Below, piece after piece: positions 1-12,774 of a DNA stretch of 64,000 nt. The notes below the pieces were generated by a model, which saw only the letters and a list, made by a program, of their open reading frames with translations, was not told the origin of the DNA and searched no databases. Source of the stretch: Raineyella sp. W15-4. GTDB taxonomy: Bacteria > Actinomycetota > Actinomycetes > Propionibacteriales > Propionibacteriaceae. How positions within the stretch are numbered: the first letter of the stretch is position 1; the number at the start of each line of letters is the position of its first letter. The translations under genes and the position numbers were made by a program. The DNA lies in assembly GCF_033170155.1 (NCBI RefSeq), contig NZ_CP137079.1:186001-250000 (forward strand), read 5' to 3'.

Positions 1-621
1 CACCCCGACGCTAACAACCACGCCGTCCGGGTGGTCGAGTCCGAGGGCTGCGAGGCGGTCCTCCCGGGGCTGATGGAGTTCTTCCTGATGGGCCTGGCAG
101 GGGCCGACTGGACCGCCGCCACCCTGGGCATCGGCGAGAAGAACCTACGGACGAAGCACTGGGCGTTGTGGGCGCTGGAGCAGTACCAACAGACGGCGCA
201 CCGGGCGCTGGCGGCCTCGGAGCGGTTCGAGGTGCCGGCCCGGATCGGCGATCTGGCGCAGAAGGCCCAGACGGTGTTGTCGCTCGGCAACCGGGCGGGA
301 GAGGCCTGGCTGCTGACCGCCGAGATGATCGAACTGATCGAGACCGGGACGCCGAACATCATCTGTGCCCAGCCGTTCGCCTGCCTGCCCAACCACATCG
401 TCGGGCGGGGCATGTTCCACGAGCTGCGCCGCCGCTACCCGCAGGCCAACATCGTCTCCATCGACTACGACCCCGGTGCCAGCGAGGTCAACCAACTCAA
501 CCGGATCAAGCTGATGATCTCCACGGCGAAACTCAACGACCCGGTGGGCTCCGATGCGGAGACCACCGGGTGCGAGGGTGGCGAGGCGTACGCCGCCGCG
601 GCGTCGGGCCGGCTGATTTGA
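1..621 (+). CDS. 2-hydroxyacyl-CoA dehydratase activase-type protein, C-terminal part (5' truncated by window edge)
   Basis: The frame is open from base 1, so only the last ~206 residues are visible and the real start lies outside. The segment matches the C-terminal region of the large BadF/HgdC-type activase fusions (CoA-substrate-specific activase plus DUF2229), which use ATP to inject electrons into 2-hydroxyacyl-CoA or benzoyl-CoA dehydratase/reductase partners. Recognisable stretches are HPDANNHAVRVVESEGCEA near the visible start, IGDLAQKAQTVLSLGNRAGE in the middle, and IICAQPFACLPNHIVGRG with its cysteines. The last ~25 residues (after KLND) are low complexity. The ATPase and Fe-S parts are not in the window, so the substrate cannot be stated. 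Confidence 0.72.
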   Translation, partial: HPDANNHAVRVVESEGCEAVLPGLMEFFLMGLAGADWTAATLGIGEKNLRTKHWALWALEQYQQTAHRALAASERFEVPARIGDLAQKAQTVLSLGNRAGEAWLLTAEMIELIETGTPNIICAQPFACLPNHIVGRGMFHELRRRYPQANIVSIDYDPGASEVNQLNRIKLMISTAKLNDPVGSDAETTGCEGGEAYAAAASGRLI

Positions 622-1064
622 CGCGGTAAGACGACCTGGGTAATGTTTGCCGAGCTGCCGGCGCGGGAGACCGAGCGGGTGGCTCCTCGGGTCAGGGATG
701 GTTCGGGGGCTTGGTTGGTCAGGTTGGGTTGGGTCTGCGTGTGAGTAGATTTGACAGGGTTTGATCGGCTGGGTAAGGTTGATCTGGTCGCCCCGGGCGG
801 GTTCCACTTTGGTGGGGTTGGTTTGGTGTGTGTCCGATGTTTGAGAACTCAACAGTGTGCTTTGTTTAGTCAATGCCAAATGACATCACTTTTTGTGGTG
901 TTTGACATCACGAATGTTTGTTTGTGTTGTCCCCGGCTGGCTCTCTTCGGGGGGTTGGTCGGAATTTCTTTGAGATGTTGATGGACCAGTTTATGTCTGG
1001 TATGTCGGGTCTCTCTCTGTGTGACGCTTTTCGCCCTGCTTTGGTGGGGTGTGGCGATATTTTT
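622..1064 (+). other. rrn leader region, no protein gene
   Basis: No coding sequence with typical GC3 bias is visible. The region is richer in T and G than its surroundings and holds the rRNA promoter (751-779) and a transcribed leader. At about 840-860 is the element TTTGAGAACTCAACAGTGTGC, commonly seen upstream of actinobacterial 16S genes and echoed before the 23S (about 2915-2942). It probably takes part in antitermination or processing. Confidence 0.6.
751..779 (+). promoter_or_regulatory. rRNA operon promoter, -35 TTGACA / -10 TAAGGT
   Basis: TTGACA at 751-756, a 17-nt spacer, then TAAGGT at 774-779. The -35 is perfect consensus and the -10 is a common actinobacterial sigma-A form. Position about 285 nt before the mature 16S fits an rrn P1. 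Other rrn promoters may lie nearby but none matches as well. Confidence 0.6.
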
Positions 1065-6058
<4,994 letters not shown>

Positions 6059-6221
6059 AACACACAAGACTTTCCTGTGAAGATTGTTCGCGTCCACTAT
6101 GTTGTTCCCGGAACACAAACACCGTTCCTGACACCCCACCCCCGGCCTGTCCAGGCTGGTAGATCCAGCCTGTCCGGGTTGGCGGGTGGGGGACAGTTGA
6201 ATAGTGGTACTGTTTCGACAG
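6059..6221 (+). other. 23S-5S spacer with 3' half of the 23S processing stem
   Basis: 6085-6101 (TGTTCGCGTCCACTATG) is complementary to 2926-2942, with one G.U-type mismatch. The two therefore fold into the long-range stem that RNase III cuts to release pre-23S. No tRNA or ORF of note lies in the spacer. Confidence 0.7.
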
Positions 6222-6341
6222 TGTTACGGTGATCATGGCGGAAGGGAAATACCCGGCCACATTCCGAACCCGGAAGTCAAGCCTTCCAGCGCCGATGGTA
6301 CTGCACACGGGAGTGTGTGGGAGACTAGGACATCGCCGGAC
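6222..6341 (+). rRNA. rrf: 5S ribosomal RNA
   Basis: About 120 nt starting TGTTACGGTGATCATGGCGG. It includes the conserved CCCGGCCACATTCCGAACCC and GCGCCGATGGTACTGC, and closes with GGACATCGCCGGAC, which pairs with the 5' end. Completes a standard 16S-23S-5S operon. Confidence 0.95.
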
Positions 6342-6366
6342 AACACACACCATTCCAGGTGTGACA

Positions 6367-6404
6367 GAGCGGGGCGCTACCCCTGTACAGGGGTATCCCC
6401 GCTC
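6367..6404 (+). terminator. hairpin after the rrn operon (probable terminator)
   Basis: GAGCGGGG (6367-6374) pairs with CCCCGCTC (6397-6404), enclosing the 18-bp palindrome TACCCCTGTACAGGGGTA (6378-6395). It is a strong stem 25 nt after the 5S. There is no T-run, as is common for actinobacterial terminators. The inner palindrome by itself could be a protein site, but the nested stem favours a terminator. Confidence 0.65.
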
Positions 6405-6427
6405 CGCATGTCCCGACAGCCCCCAGG

Positions 6428-6472
6428 GGTGACTTGGAGATCATCGAGGCGGTGACTTGGAGATCGTCGAGG
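6428..6472 (+). repeat. two direct repeats, 22 bp, period 23
   Basis: Copies at 6428-6449 and 6451-6472 (core GGTGACTTGGAGATC) differ at one base. They lie in the 324-bp gene-free stretch between the 5S and the next gene. The rest of that stretch (6473-6640) shows no gene. Confidence 0.85.
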
Positions 6473-6665
6473 CTGCCGTCTCCTTGTCTCCCGGAGTATG
6501 ACGCGGGGCTCCGAGGCCACGTCATGACGCATTGCTCCAGGCGCGACGGCGAAGCGCGGCGTCCACGCCAATCGGGCGTTCCGAAACTGACGACCGGCGG
6601 GAATAGGCACCGGGGAGGGCCCGTTGAGGGGGTGATTCAAGGATCAATTATCCTCAAGGAGTCTC

Positions 6666-7250
6666 ATGCCCACCACCATCCTGGTCATCTTCGGCAGCAC
6701 GCGTCAGGCCCGCAACGGCCGAAGCATCGCCGAAGCGATCGCCGCCACCCTGTCCGAGGATCCCGAGGTCGTGGTCGATCTGGCCGACCTCGCCGAGACC
6801 ACCATCCCACTGGACGCCGAGCCGTGGCACCCGCGGATGGGCCAGTACCAGCAGCCCAACACCAAGGCTTGGTCGCAGCGCGTCGTCGCCGCTGACGCGG
6901 TCTTGCTGGTGACCCCCGAGTACAACGGTGGGTACCCCGCCGGCGTGAAGAACGCCCTTGACGCGCTCGCCACCGAATGGGTCGGCAAGCCCTTTGCCGT
7001 CGCCACCTACGGCGCCCGTGGCGGTACCCGCGCTTTCAAGCAGGTATCGGAGATCATCACCAACCTGCGGGCCGACCTGGTCGACGTCGAGCCGGGGCTG
7101 CGCCTGAGTTTTGCCCAGGGGGATCTGAACGAGCAGATGCGCCTGGTGAATCCGGCAGGCTTCGTCGAGCGCTACCGTGACGCCGTGCTCGCCACCGGGA
7201 CGGAACTCGTCACCCGCGCCGGAGCGGAGCCGGCGGCCGAACTGGCGTGA
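6666..7250 (+). CDS. NAD(P)H-dependent FMN reductase family flavoprotein
   Basis: A 194-residue flavodoxin-fold enzyme of the NADPH-dependent FMN reductase (SsuE/ArsH/YieF-like) family, probably cytoplasmic. It transfers hydride to FMN or small quinone/azo substrates. The phosphate-binding loop GSTRQARNGRSIAE is at residues 10-23 and the flavin-ring segment TPEYNGGYPAGVKNALD is near 83-99; length is typical. Start ATG 6666 follows AAGGAG at the right spacing. A small inverted repeat AGGAT-CAATT-ATCCT (6640-6654) overlaps the region just before the ribosome site and could be an operator. Nearby ssuD needs reduced FMN, but this gene lies in a separate convergent unit, so a supply role for SsuD is only a possibility. 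Confidence 0.85.
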   Translation: MPTTILVIFGSTRQARNGRSIAEAIAATLSEDPEVVVDLADLAETTIPLDAEPWHPRMGQYQQPNTKAWSQRVVAADAVLLVTPEYNGGYPAGVKNALDALATEWVGKPFAVATYGARGGTRAFKQVSEIITNLRADLVDVEPGLRLSFAQGDLNEQMRLVNPAGFVERYRDAVLATGTELVTRAGAEPAAELA

Positions 7251-7330
7251 CGTACGCTCCCGACCCGGACATTCCGGGCCAGGGGACGCCATCCGGTCAC
7301 CGGGTCGTGTCGGGCGGCCAGTCCACCTTG

Positions 7331-7372
7331 AAGGTCACGACGTGAAGGTCACGACGTGAGGGCCACGACGAT
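7331..7372 (+). repeat. 14-bp tandem repeat at the 3' end of the oxidoreductase gene
   Basis: AAGGTCACGACGTG occurs at 7331-7344 and 7345-7358, followed by a decayed third copy (AGGGCCACGACGAT, 7359-7372). It overlaps the last codons of the minus-strand gene ending at 7349, so a local duplication has shaped that C-terminus. Confidence 0.8.
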
Positions 7373-8317
7373 CTTCCCGGTGGCGTGACCGCGCTCGATC
7401 TCGGCGTACGCCTCCGCGGCGTGGGAGAACGGCTCGGTGCGGATCAACGGTCGCACTGCTCCGTCGACGACCAGTTGGGCGGCGGTGGCGTACGCCTCGC
7501 GGGTCCTCCGCCTGGTCACGCCGCCGCCACCCACCTGACCGGCTTGGACGGGGTCGGCGATGCTCACCACCTGGGTCTCGTCCCCACACAGGTCGAGGGC
7601 CCCATGGAGCACGTCCCCACCGACCATGTCGAGCAGCGCGACCACCGGGGCGCCGGCCGCCGCCCGGACGCGTTCGACCCAGCCGTCGCCGCTGGCCACC
7701 GGTACTGCTCCGAGGCCCGCCACCAGGTCCTGCTTGCCCGCCGAGGCGACGCCGACGACCCGTACGCGACGCGACGCCGCGAGCTGGCAGGCGGCCGACC
7801 CGACCCCACCGCCCGCGCCGATGACGACGAAAACGTCCCCCGCGGAGAGGATCAGGTGATCGAGGATGTCCAGCGCAGTGCCGACGGCCACGGGGACACA
7901 GGCCGCCTGGACGAGGGACAGCGTGGGCGGGACCGGGACGGCGTCCGCCGCGTCGAGCAGGGTGTAGTCCGCCAGGCTCCCGACCCCGGCGCTCGGGCTG
8001 CCGAACACGACGTCGCCCACGGTGAAGTCTGCCACGTCCGCGGCGAGGGCGACGACGGTGCCGGCCAGCTCCCGACCCGTCGCCATCGGGAACTCCACGT
8101 CGAACACCCCGGCCCGCTTCCCCGCCCGGACCTTGATGTCGGCCGGGTTGAGTCCGCAGGCGAGGACCCGCACCAGCAGCTGGCCCGGCCCGGGCGTCGG
8201 GACGGGCGCCGAGTAGTACTCCAGCACCTCGGGACCGCCGTACCGCGCGAACCCGAACGCTCGCATCGTCGCCGGGGCCGCGGAAGTGCCGGCGGTGGCG
8301 GGGAAGGACGCGTCCAT
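7349..8317 (-). CDS. NADPH:quinone oxidoreductase-like protein (medium-chain dehydrogenase/reductase)
   Basis: A 322-residue zinc-independent MDR enzyme. The N-terminal GroES-like domain begins MRAFGFARYGGPEVLE (about residue 18), contains CGLNPADIKVRAG, and lacks the structural-zinc cysteine cluster. The Rossmann part has VIGAGGGVGSAACQLA for NADPH binding. The end GHATGKIVVAL is typical of the quinone-reductase/YhdH branch. The ATG at 8317 has GGAGG four to five bases upstream. A shorter start at M18 (8266) fits the family N-terminus but has no ribosome site. Transcribed toward the FMN reductase gene (convergent, 98-bp gap). Confidence 0.85.
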   Translation of the reverse strand: MDASFPATAGTSAAPATMRAFGFARYGGPEVLEYYSAPVPTPGPGQLLVRVLACGLNPADIKVRAGKRAGVFDVEFPMATGRELAGTVVALAADVADFTVGDVVFGSPSAGVGSLADYTLLDAADAVPVPPTLSLVQAACVPVAVGTALDILDHLILSAGDVFVVIGAGGGVGSAACQLAASRRVRVVGVASAGKQDLVAGLGAVPVASGDGWVERVRAAAGAPVVALLDMVGGDVLHGALDLCGDETQVVSIADPVQAGQVGGGGVTRRRTREAYATAAQLVVDGAVRPLIRTEPFSHAAEAYAEIERGHATGKIVVALTS

Positions 8318-8474
8318 GGTGCCTCCAGACAGACCGCTCCGGCCGGTAGCCGGAGCCGCGGGATGAATCCAACGTACGGCGCCGTCCGGTCTCTGTCGAT
8401 GGAATCGCGAGACGTCCGTCGCCGGACCGAGCGCGCCCGGTGGTGGGAGCGGGTCGCGCCGGTCCTCACACAGC

Positions 8475-8515
8475 GGACCCGGGTGGGCGCCCCCGCACGG
8501 CGCCCACCCGGGTCC
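8475..8515 (-). terminator. 17-bp perfect hairpin after ssuD
   Basis: GGACCCGGGTGGGCGCC at 8475-8491 and its exact complement at 8499-8515 enclose a 7-nt loop. It lies 19 bp beyond the ssuD stop, between two minus-strand genes, so it most likely ends the ssu operon transcript. No T-run follows. Confidence 0.75.
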
Positions 8516-8533
8516 TGTCGTCCCCCCGCCGGA

Positions 8534-9712
8534 TCAGGCCTGGGTGTCCGCCAGGGCCCGCAGGTCGTCCGGGGCGGCATCCAGCAGCCCGCGGTTGCGC
8601 AGCAGCGGGATGACGTTCTCGCCGAACCAGTACGACTCCTCCAGGTTCGGGTAGCCCGAGAAGATGAACTCGTCGATGCCGATCCGGTGGTATTCCTCGA
8701 TCCGGTCGGCCACCTCCTCGTGGCTGCCGACCAAGGCGGTGCCGGCGTGCCCGCGCGCCAGGCCGATGCCGGCCCACACGTTCGGGTAGATCTCGAGGTT
8801 GTCGTCCTTGCTGTCGCCGTGCAGCGCCAGCATCCGCTGCTGGCCCACCGAGGTGTTGCGGTGCAGCAGCTCCTGGGTGCGTCGGATGTCCTCGGGGTCG
8901 AGCGCGTCGAGGAAGCGCTGCGCCTCCGCCCAGGCGTCCGCCGAGGTGTCCCGGGTGAAGACGTGGAAGCGGATGCCGAACCGGATCCGGTCGCCGCGAC
9001 CCGCCTGCTCCGCCTCGGCCCGCACCCGGTCGATCTTCTCCTTCGCCTGGGCCGGCGGCTCGCCCCAGGTGAGGTAGACGTCGGCGTGCCGCCCCGCCAC
9101 CGGCAGTGCGGCGTCGCTGGAACCGCCGAAGTAGAGCGGCGGCACCGGATCGGGGGCGGCCAGGATGCCGGCCTCGCGGATCCGGTAGTGCTCCCCCTCG
9201 AAGCTGTACGGCTCGCCGGACCAGACGCCCTTGACGATCTGGAGGAACTCGTCGGTGCGGGCGTACCGCTCGTCCTTGGTCAGCCAGTCGCCGAACCGCG
9301 GTTGCTCGTGGTCGTCCCCGGTCACCACGTTGAGCAGCAGCCGGCCGCGGGACTGACGCTGCAGGGTCGCAGCCATCTGGGCCGACAGGGTCGGCGACAT
9401 CAGGCCGGGCCGGAACGCCACCAGGAACTTGAGCCGCTCGGTCTCCCGGGCCAGGGCGGCGGCGGTCAGCCAGGCGTCCTCGCAGACCGTGCCGGTGGGG
9501 GTGAGCACCGCGGTGAAGCCCAGCGCGTCGGCGGCCCGGGCCTGCTGGGCCAGGTACTCGATGTCGGGCTCCCGGAAGCCGGCCGGACGGGCGCCGGGGA
9601 TCCCTGCGGTGCCGCCCGCGCTGGGGAAGACGCCGTGGGCGGTGGCGGCGCCCCGGGGGATCGGGCGGATGTCGCCGCTGGAGGTGAGGAACCAATGGAG
9701 ACTGATGGACAT
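8534..9712 (-). CDS. ssuD: FMNH2-dependent alkanesulfonate monooxygenase
   Basis: 392 residues, a bacterial luciferase-like TIM-barrel enzyme that uses FMNH2 and O2 to split alkanesulfonates into aldehyde and sulfite, freeing sulfur. The N-terminus MSISLHWFLTSSGD, GRLLLNVVTGDDHEQPRFGD and the C-terminal SGYPNLEESYWFGENVIPLL are diagnostic of SsuD. Length is close to the E. coli enzyme (381). The ATG at 9712 lies two bases after the ssuA stop, with GGAAAGG upstream, so translation is coupled. It is the last gene of ssuC-ssuB-ssuA-ssuD. The usual flavin reductase partner SsuE is not in the operon. Confidence 0.92.
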   Translation of the reverse strand: MSISLHWFLTSSGDIRPIPRGAATAHGVFPSAGGTAGIPGARPAGFREPDIEYLAQQARAADALGFTAVLTPTGTVCEDAWLTAAALARETERLKFLVAFRPGLMSPTLSAQMAATLQRQSRGRLLLNVVTGDDHEQPRFGDWLTKDERYARTDEFLQIVKGVWSGEPYSFEGEHYRIREAGILAAPDPVPPLYFGGSSDAALPVAGRHADVYLTWGEPPAQAKEKIDRVRAEAEQAGRGDRIRFGIRFHVFTRDTSADAWAEAQRFLDALDPEDIRRTQELLHRNTSVGQQRMLALHGDSKDDNLEIYPNVWAGIGLARGHAGTALVGSHEEVADRIEEYHRIGIDEFIFSGYPNLEESYWFGENVIPLLRNRGLLDAAPDDLRALADTQA

Positions 9713-9714
9713 GC

Positions 9715-10797
9715 TCAGGCCTTTCCGAGGACGGCGCTGACCGCCGCGTCGTAGCGGTGGTCGACGATGGTGCTGAAGTCGAATGAGGAGGGGATGAACC
9801 CGCCGGCCGCCAGCGCGTCGGTGAGCTTCTGGGAGCTGCTGATGACCTCCTGGTCCAGCGTGATCGGATTCTTGACCGAGCGCTGGGCCTGCACCGTGGT
9901 GGCGGCCAGGCTCAGCCCGGTCTCGGTGGCGTAGACCTTCGCCCACTCGTCCTGGTGGGTGGCTGACCACTGGTAGGCCTTGGCCGACCTCACCACCAGG
10001 TCCTCGATGGCGGCGTTCTTGCCGGCATCGGCGAGCGACTTGTTCGAGGCCACCTGGAAGCCGAGGCCGTTGACGAGTCCCTCGCCGCTCAGCAGGATCC
10101 GGGCGCCGATCTCCTGTTCCGCGGCTGCGGTGTACGGATCCCACACCACCCAGGCGTCGGCGGCCCCGTTCTTCAGCGCGGCGTAGCCGTCCGAGGGCGC
10201 CACGTACGAGATGTTCACGTCGCTCGGCTTGAGGCCGGCCTGATTGAGCGCCAGCAGCAGGTGACCGTGGGCGCTGCTGCCCTTGGCCACCGCGATGGTC
10301 TTGCCCTTGAGGTCGTTCAGCGTCGTGGCCGGGGAATCCTTGCGCACCAGGATCGCGTCTCCCTTGCCGTTGTAGCGGCTGGCCGAGACGATCGACACCG
10401 GTGACTTCGCCGCACCGGCGAAGATCGGCGGCGTGTTGCCGACCGTGCCGACATCGATCGCGCCGGAGGCGGCGGCCTCCAGCAGTGGCGGGCCGGAGGT
10501 GAACGTCGACCACTCGATCGCGTATGGCAGGTCCTTGTCCTGCCCGGCCGCCTTGAGCAGGGTCTGCAGCCCGGCCTTCTGGTCGCCGACCTTCAGGGTG
10601 ACCTTCGCCAGGTCGGCGGAGCTCACCGGTCCGGGCGTCGGGACCGTACGCTGGCTCGTGGTGGCCTGGGCCCCGCTGCAGGCGGCGAGCAGGGCGCTCA
10701 GCAACAGTGCGGTCAGGGCCAGCGGGCCGCGGGTGCGGAGGTGGCGTAGGGCACCGCGCCGCCGGTCGGCGTGCGCTCGGACGAGGCGCTCAGTCAT
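9715..10797 (-). CDS. ssuA: aliphatic sulfonate ABC transporter substrate-binding lipoprotein
   Basis: 360 residues, the extracytoplasmic binding protein that delivers alkanesulfonates to SsuBC. Arg-rich N-terminus, hydrophobic stretch at 25-39 and lipobox LLAAC with lipidated Cys40, so it is anchored to the membrane surface. The fold is NMT1/SsuA-like: IEWSTFTSGPPLLEAAASGAIDVG, GNTPPIFAGA, and WVVWDPYTAA late in the protein. The start overlaps the ssuB stop by 8 nt. Context with ssuD makes the sulfonate assignment firmer than the sequence alone. Confidence 0.9.
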   Translation of the reverse strand: MTERLVRAHADRRRGALRHLRTRGPLALTALLLSALLAACSGAQATTSQRTVPTPGPVSSADLAKVTLKVGDQKAGLQTLLKAAGQDKDLPYAIEWSTFTSGPPLLEAAASGAIDVGTVGNTPPIFAGAAKSPVSIVSASRYNGKGDAILVRKDSPATTLNDLKGKTIAVAKGSSAHGHLLLALNQAGLKPSDVNISYVAPSDGYAALKNGAADAWVVWDPYTAAAEQEIGARILLSGEGLVNGLGFQVASNKSLADAGKNAAIEDLVVRSAKAYQWSATHQDEWAKVYATETGLSLAATTVQAQRSVKNPITLDQEVISSSQKLTDALAAGGFIPSSFDFSTIVDHRYDAAVSAVLGKA

Positions 10798-11557
10798 GGT
10801 GGGTCACTCCCAGATGGGTCAGGATCTGCTCACGCAGGTCGGCGGTCACCCCGCGGGTACGGGGGCGGACGGTGGGGTTGCGGTGGTCGGCGTGGATGTG
10901 GCCGTCGCGCAGGACGAGCAGCCGGTCGGCGAGTCGCACCGCCTCGTCCACGTCGTGGGTGACCAGCAGCACGGCGAAGCCGTGGCGCCGCCACAGCTCC
11001 TCCAGGACCTCGTGCATGGCCAGCCGGGTGAGGGCGTCCAGAGCGCCGAACGGTTCGTCGAGCAGGAGCAGGGCCGGCTCGCGGACCAGGGCCCGGGCCA
11101 GCGAGACCCGCTGGGCCTGGCCGCCGGACAGCGTGGCCGGCCAGCGCTCGGCGTACCCGGCGAGGTCGACCTCGGCCAGCGCCGCCTCGGCCCGTTCCCG
11201 GGTGGCGGTCGCTCGGGGCAGCCCCAGCACGACGTTCTGCCAGACCCGGCGCCACGGCAGCAGTCGCGGTTGCTGGAAGGCGACCGAGGCGGCACCGGTG
11301 ACCTGTACGTCACCCGTCGCCTCCGGATCGAGCCCGGCCACGGCGCGCAGCAGGGTCGACTTACCGGAGCCGGAACGGCCGAGGAGGGCGACGAACTCGC
11401 CGGGGTGGATGTCGAGATCCAGCTCGTCCAGGACGGTGGTGTTGCCGAAGCTCCGGGTGAGGGAGCGCAGCGAGACGGCGGTGACGTCGGAGCCGGTCGG
11501 GGTGGTGGTGATCGGGCCGGTGGCGATCGGGCCTGCGGTCGGGCTGAGGGTGCTCAT
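10790..11557 (-). CDS. ssuB: aliphatic sulfonate ABC transporter ATP-binding protein
   Basis: 255 residues, the cytoplasmic ATPase of the sulfonate importer. Walker A GRSGSGKST, Q-loop in AFQQPRLLPWRRV, signature LSGGQAQR, Walker B LLLLDEPFGALD and switch His in VTHDVDEAVRLAD are all intact. The ATG at 11557 overlaps the ssuC stop as ATGA, which decides the start against a longer upstream extension in the same frame that would lie inside ssuC. Confidence 0.92.
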   Translation of the reverse strand: MSTLSPTAGPIATGPITTTPTGSDVTAVSLRSLTRSFGNTTVLDELDLDIHPGEFVALLGRSGSGKSTLLRAVAGLDPEATGDVQVTGAASVAFQQPRLLPWRRVWQNVVLGLPRATATRERAEAALAEVDLAGYAERWPATLSGGQAQRVSLARALVREPALLLLDEPFGALDALTRLAMHEVLEELWRRHGFAVLLVTHDVDEAVRLADRLLVLRDGHIHADHRNPTVRPRTRGVTADLREQILTHLGVTHHD

Positions 11558-12432
11558 CGGAGCACCGTCCCGGCACGCCAGGCGAGGATGCGGTGTTCGG
11601 CGGCCCGGACGATCCCGTCGGAGACCAGGCCGAGCACGGCGTACACCACCAGGCCGACCACGATGACGTCGGTCTGCAGGAAGTCGCGGGCGTTGTTGAT
11701 CATGTAGCCGAGACCGGCGTTGGCGTTGACCTGTTCGGAGACGATCAGGGTGAGCCACGCGATGGCCAGGGCCTGGCGCAGCGCCACCAGCATCGGCGCC
11801 GTCACCGACGGGAACACGACCTCGCGGAGCGTACGCCACCCGCCGAGCCCGTTGACCGCAGCCACCTCGAGCAGGGCCCGGTCGACGCCGCGCACCGCGC
11901 TGTGCAGGTTCAGGTAGATCGGGAACATCACGCCCAGCGCGATCAGCAGCACCTTGGGGAACTCGCCGATCCCGAACCAGAGGATGAACAGTGGCACCAG
12001 CCCCAGGTGGGGCAGCGTACGCAGCGCCTGCAGCGGCGGGTCGAGCAACGCGTCACCCCACCGGGACAGTCCGGTGGCCAGGCCGAGTGCGGTGCCGGCG
12101 AGCAACCCGGTGGCCAGGCCGAGCCCGACCCGGCCGAGGGAGACCCCCAGGGCCTCGACCAGTTGGCCGGTGACCAGCAGGTGCCAGGCGGTCACGGCGA
12201 TGGTGGCCGGGGAGGCCAGGACGTCCGCGGGGAGCGCGCCGGTGGAGCCGGCGAGCTGCCAGACGGCAAGGATCGCCACCAGGCTCAGCCAGCGCGGCGG
12301 GGCGAGGCGGGCGCGCCGCTTCGTGCCACGAGCGGACCCGGCCGCCCGGTCGGTGGCGGCGGGCGGGACTGTGGCGCCCGGCGCGGCGGGCGGTGGCGGC
12401 GCGGTCGCGAGCTCGGACAGGGTGGTGCTCAT
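11554..12432 (-). CDS. ssuC: aliphatic sulfonate ABC transporter permease
   Basis: 292 residues with about six membrane helices after a Pro/Ala-rich cytoplasmic N-terminus of ~45 residues. The coupling (EAA) segment EVAAVNGLGGWRTLREVVF contacts SsuB. SEQVNANAGLGYMINNA and the conserved end are typical of the SsuC/TauC branch. First gene of the ssu operon; the ATG at 12432 follows the AT-rich promoter region at 12560-12640. Confidence 0.9.
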   Translation of the reverse strand: MSTTLSELATAPPPPAAPGATVPPAATDRAAGSARGTKRRARLAPPRWLSLVAILAVWQLAGSTGALPADVLASPATIAVTAWHLLVTGQLVEALGVSLGRVGLGLATGLLAGTALGLATGLSRWGDALLDPPLQALRTLPHLGLVPLFILWFGIGEFPKVLLIALGVMFPIYLNLHSAVRGVDRALLEVAAVNGLGGWRTLREVVFPSVTAPMLVALRQALAIAWLTLIVSEQVNANAGLGYMINNARDFLQTDVIVVGLVVYAVLGLVSDGIVRAAEHRILAWRAGTVLR

Positions 12433-12774
12433 GTCACTCCTCGACAGGGATGGTGGCCAAGCGGGGCCGGTTGGTCGGACGCCGACCTGCCAGGGCCGAT
12501 CTACCAGGGCTGGTGGTCCTCCCCGGTGGAGGACCCGGTGGGTGCGGTCGTCGTCGACGGTTCGACCCTAGGAGTCACTTATAAGCAGAGTCAATCCACA
12601 ACTAAAGATATAGGAATACAATGTTGATTTGTCCCGCGGAACGGGACAGCCGTCGCCCGGGGGGCGCTCTGCCGGCTGGACGCCGCTGACTCTGCCGAGT
12701 CCGGCGACTCCGGCGTGCCTGGACGGGGACCGCGTTACCGTGGACACGAAGAGCCGTGCGACGAGGAGGTCGAC
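12433..12774. promoter_or_regulatory. divergent control region between ssuC and the stress protein gene
   Basis: 342 bp without a gene. 12570-12630 is strikingly AT-rich for this DNA. Read on the minus strand it offers TTGTAT and TTGACT hexamers and TATA-like blocks (TATATC, TATAAG), so the ssu promoter and any sulfur-control site are expected here. No consensus spacing or known operator could be fixed. Confidence 0.45.

Noticed and set aside
7385-9754. 789-codon plus-strand open frame
   Set aside because: It lies antisense to the oxidoreductase and ssuD genes; composition is Arg/Gly/Asp-rich and matches no family. A high-GC shadow frame.
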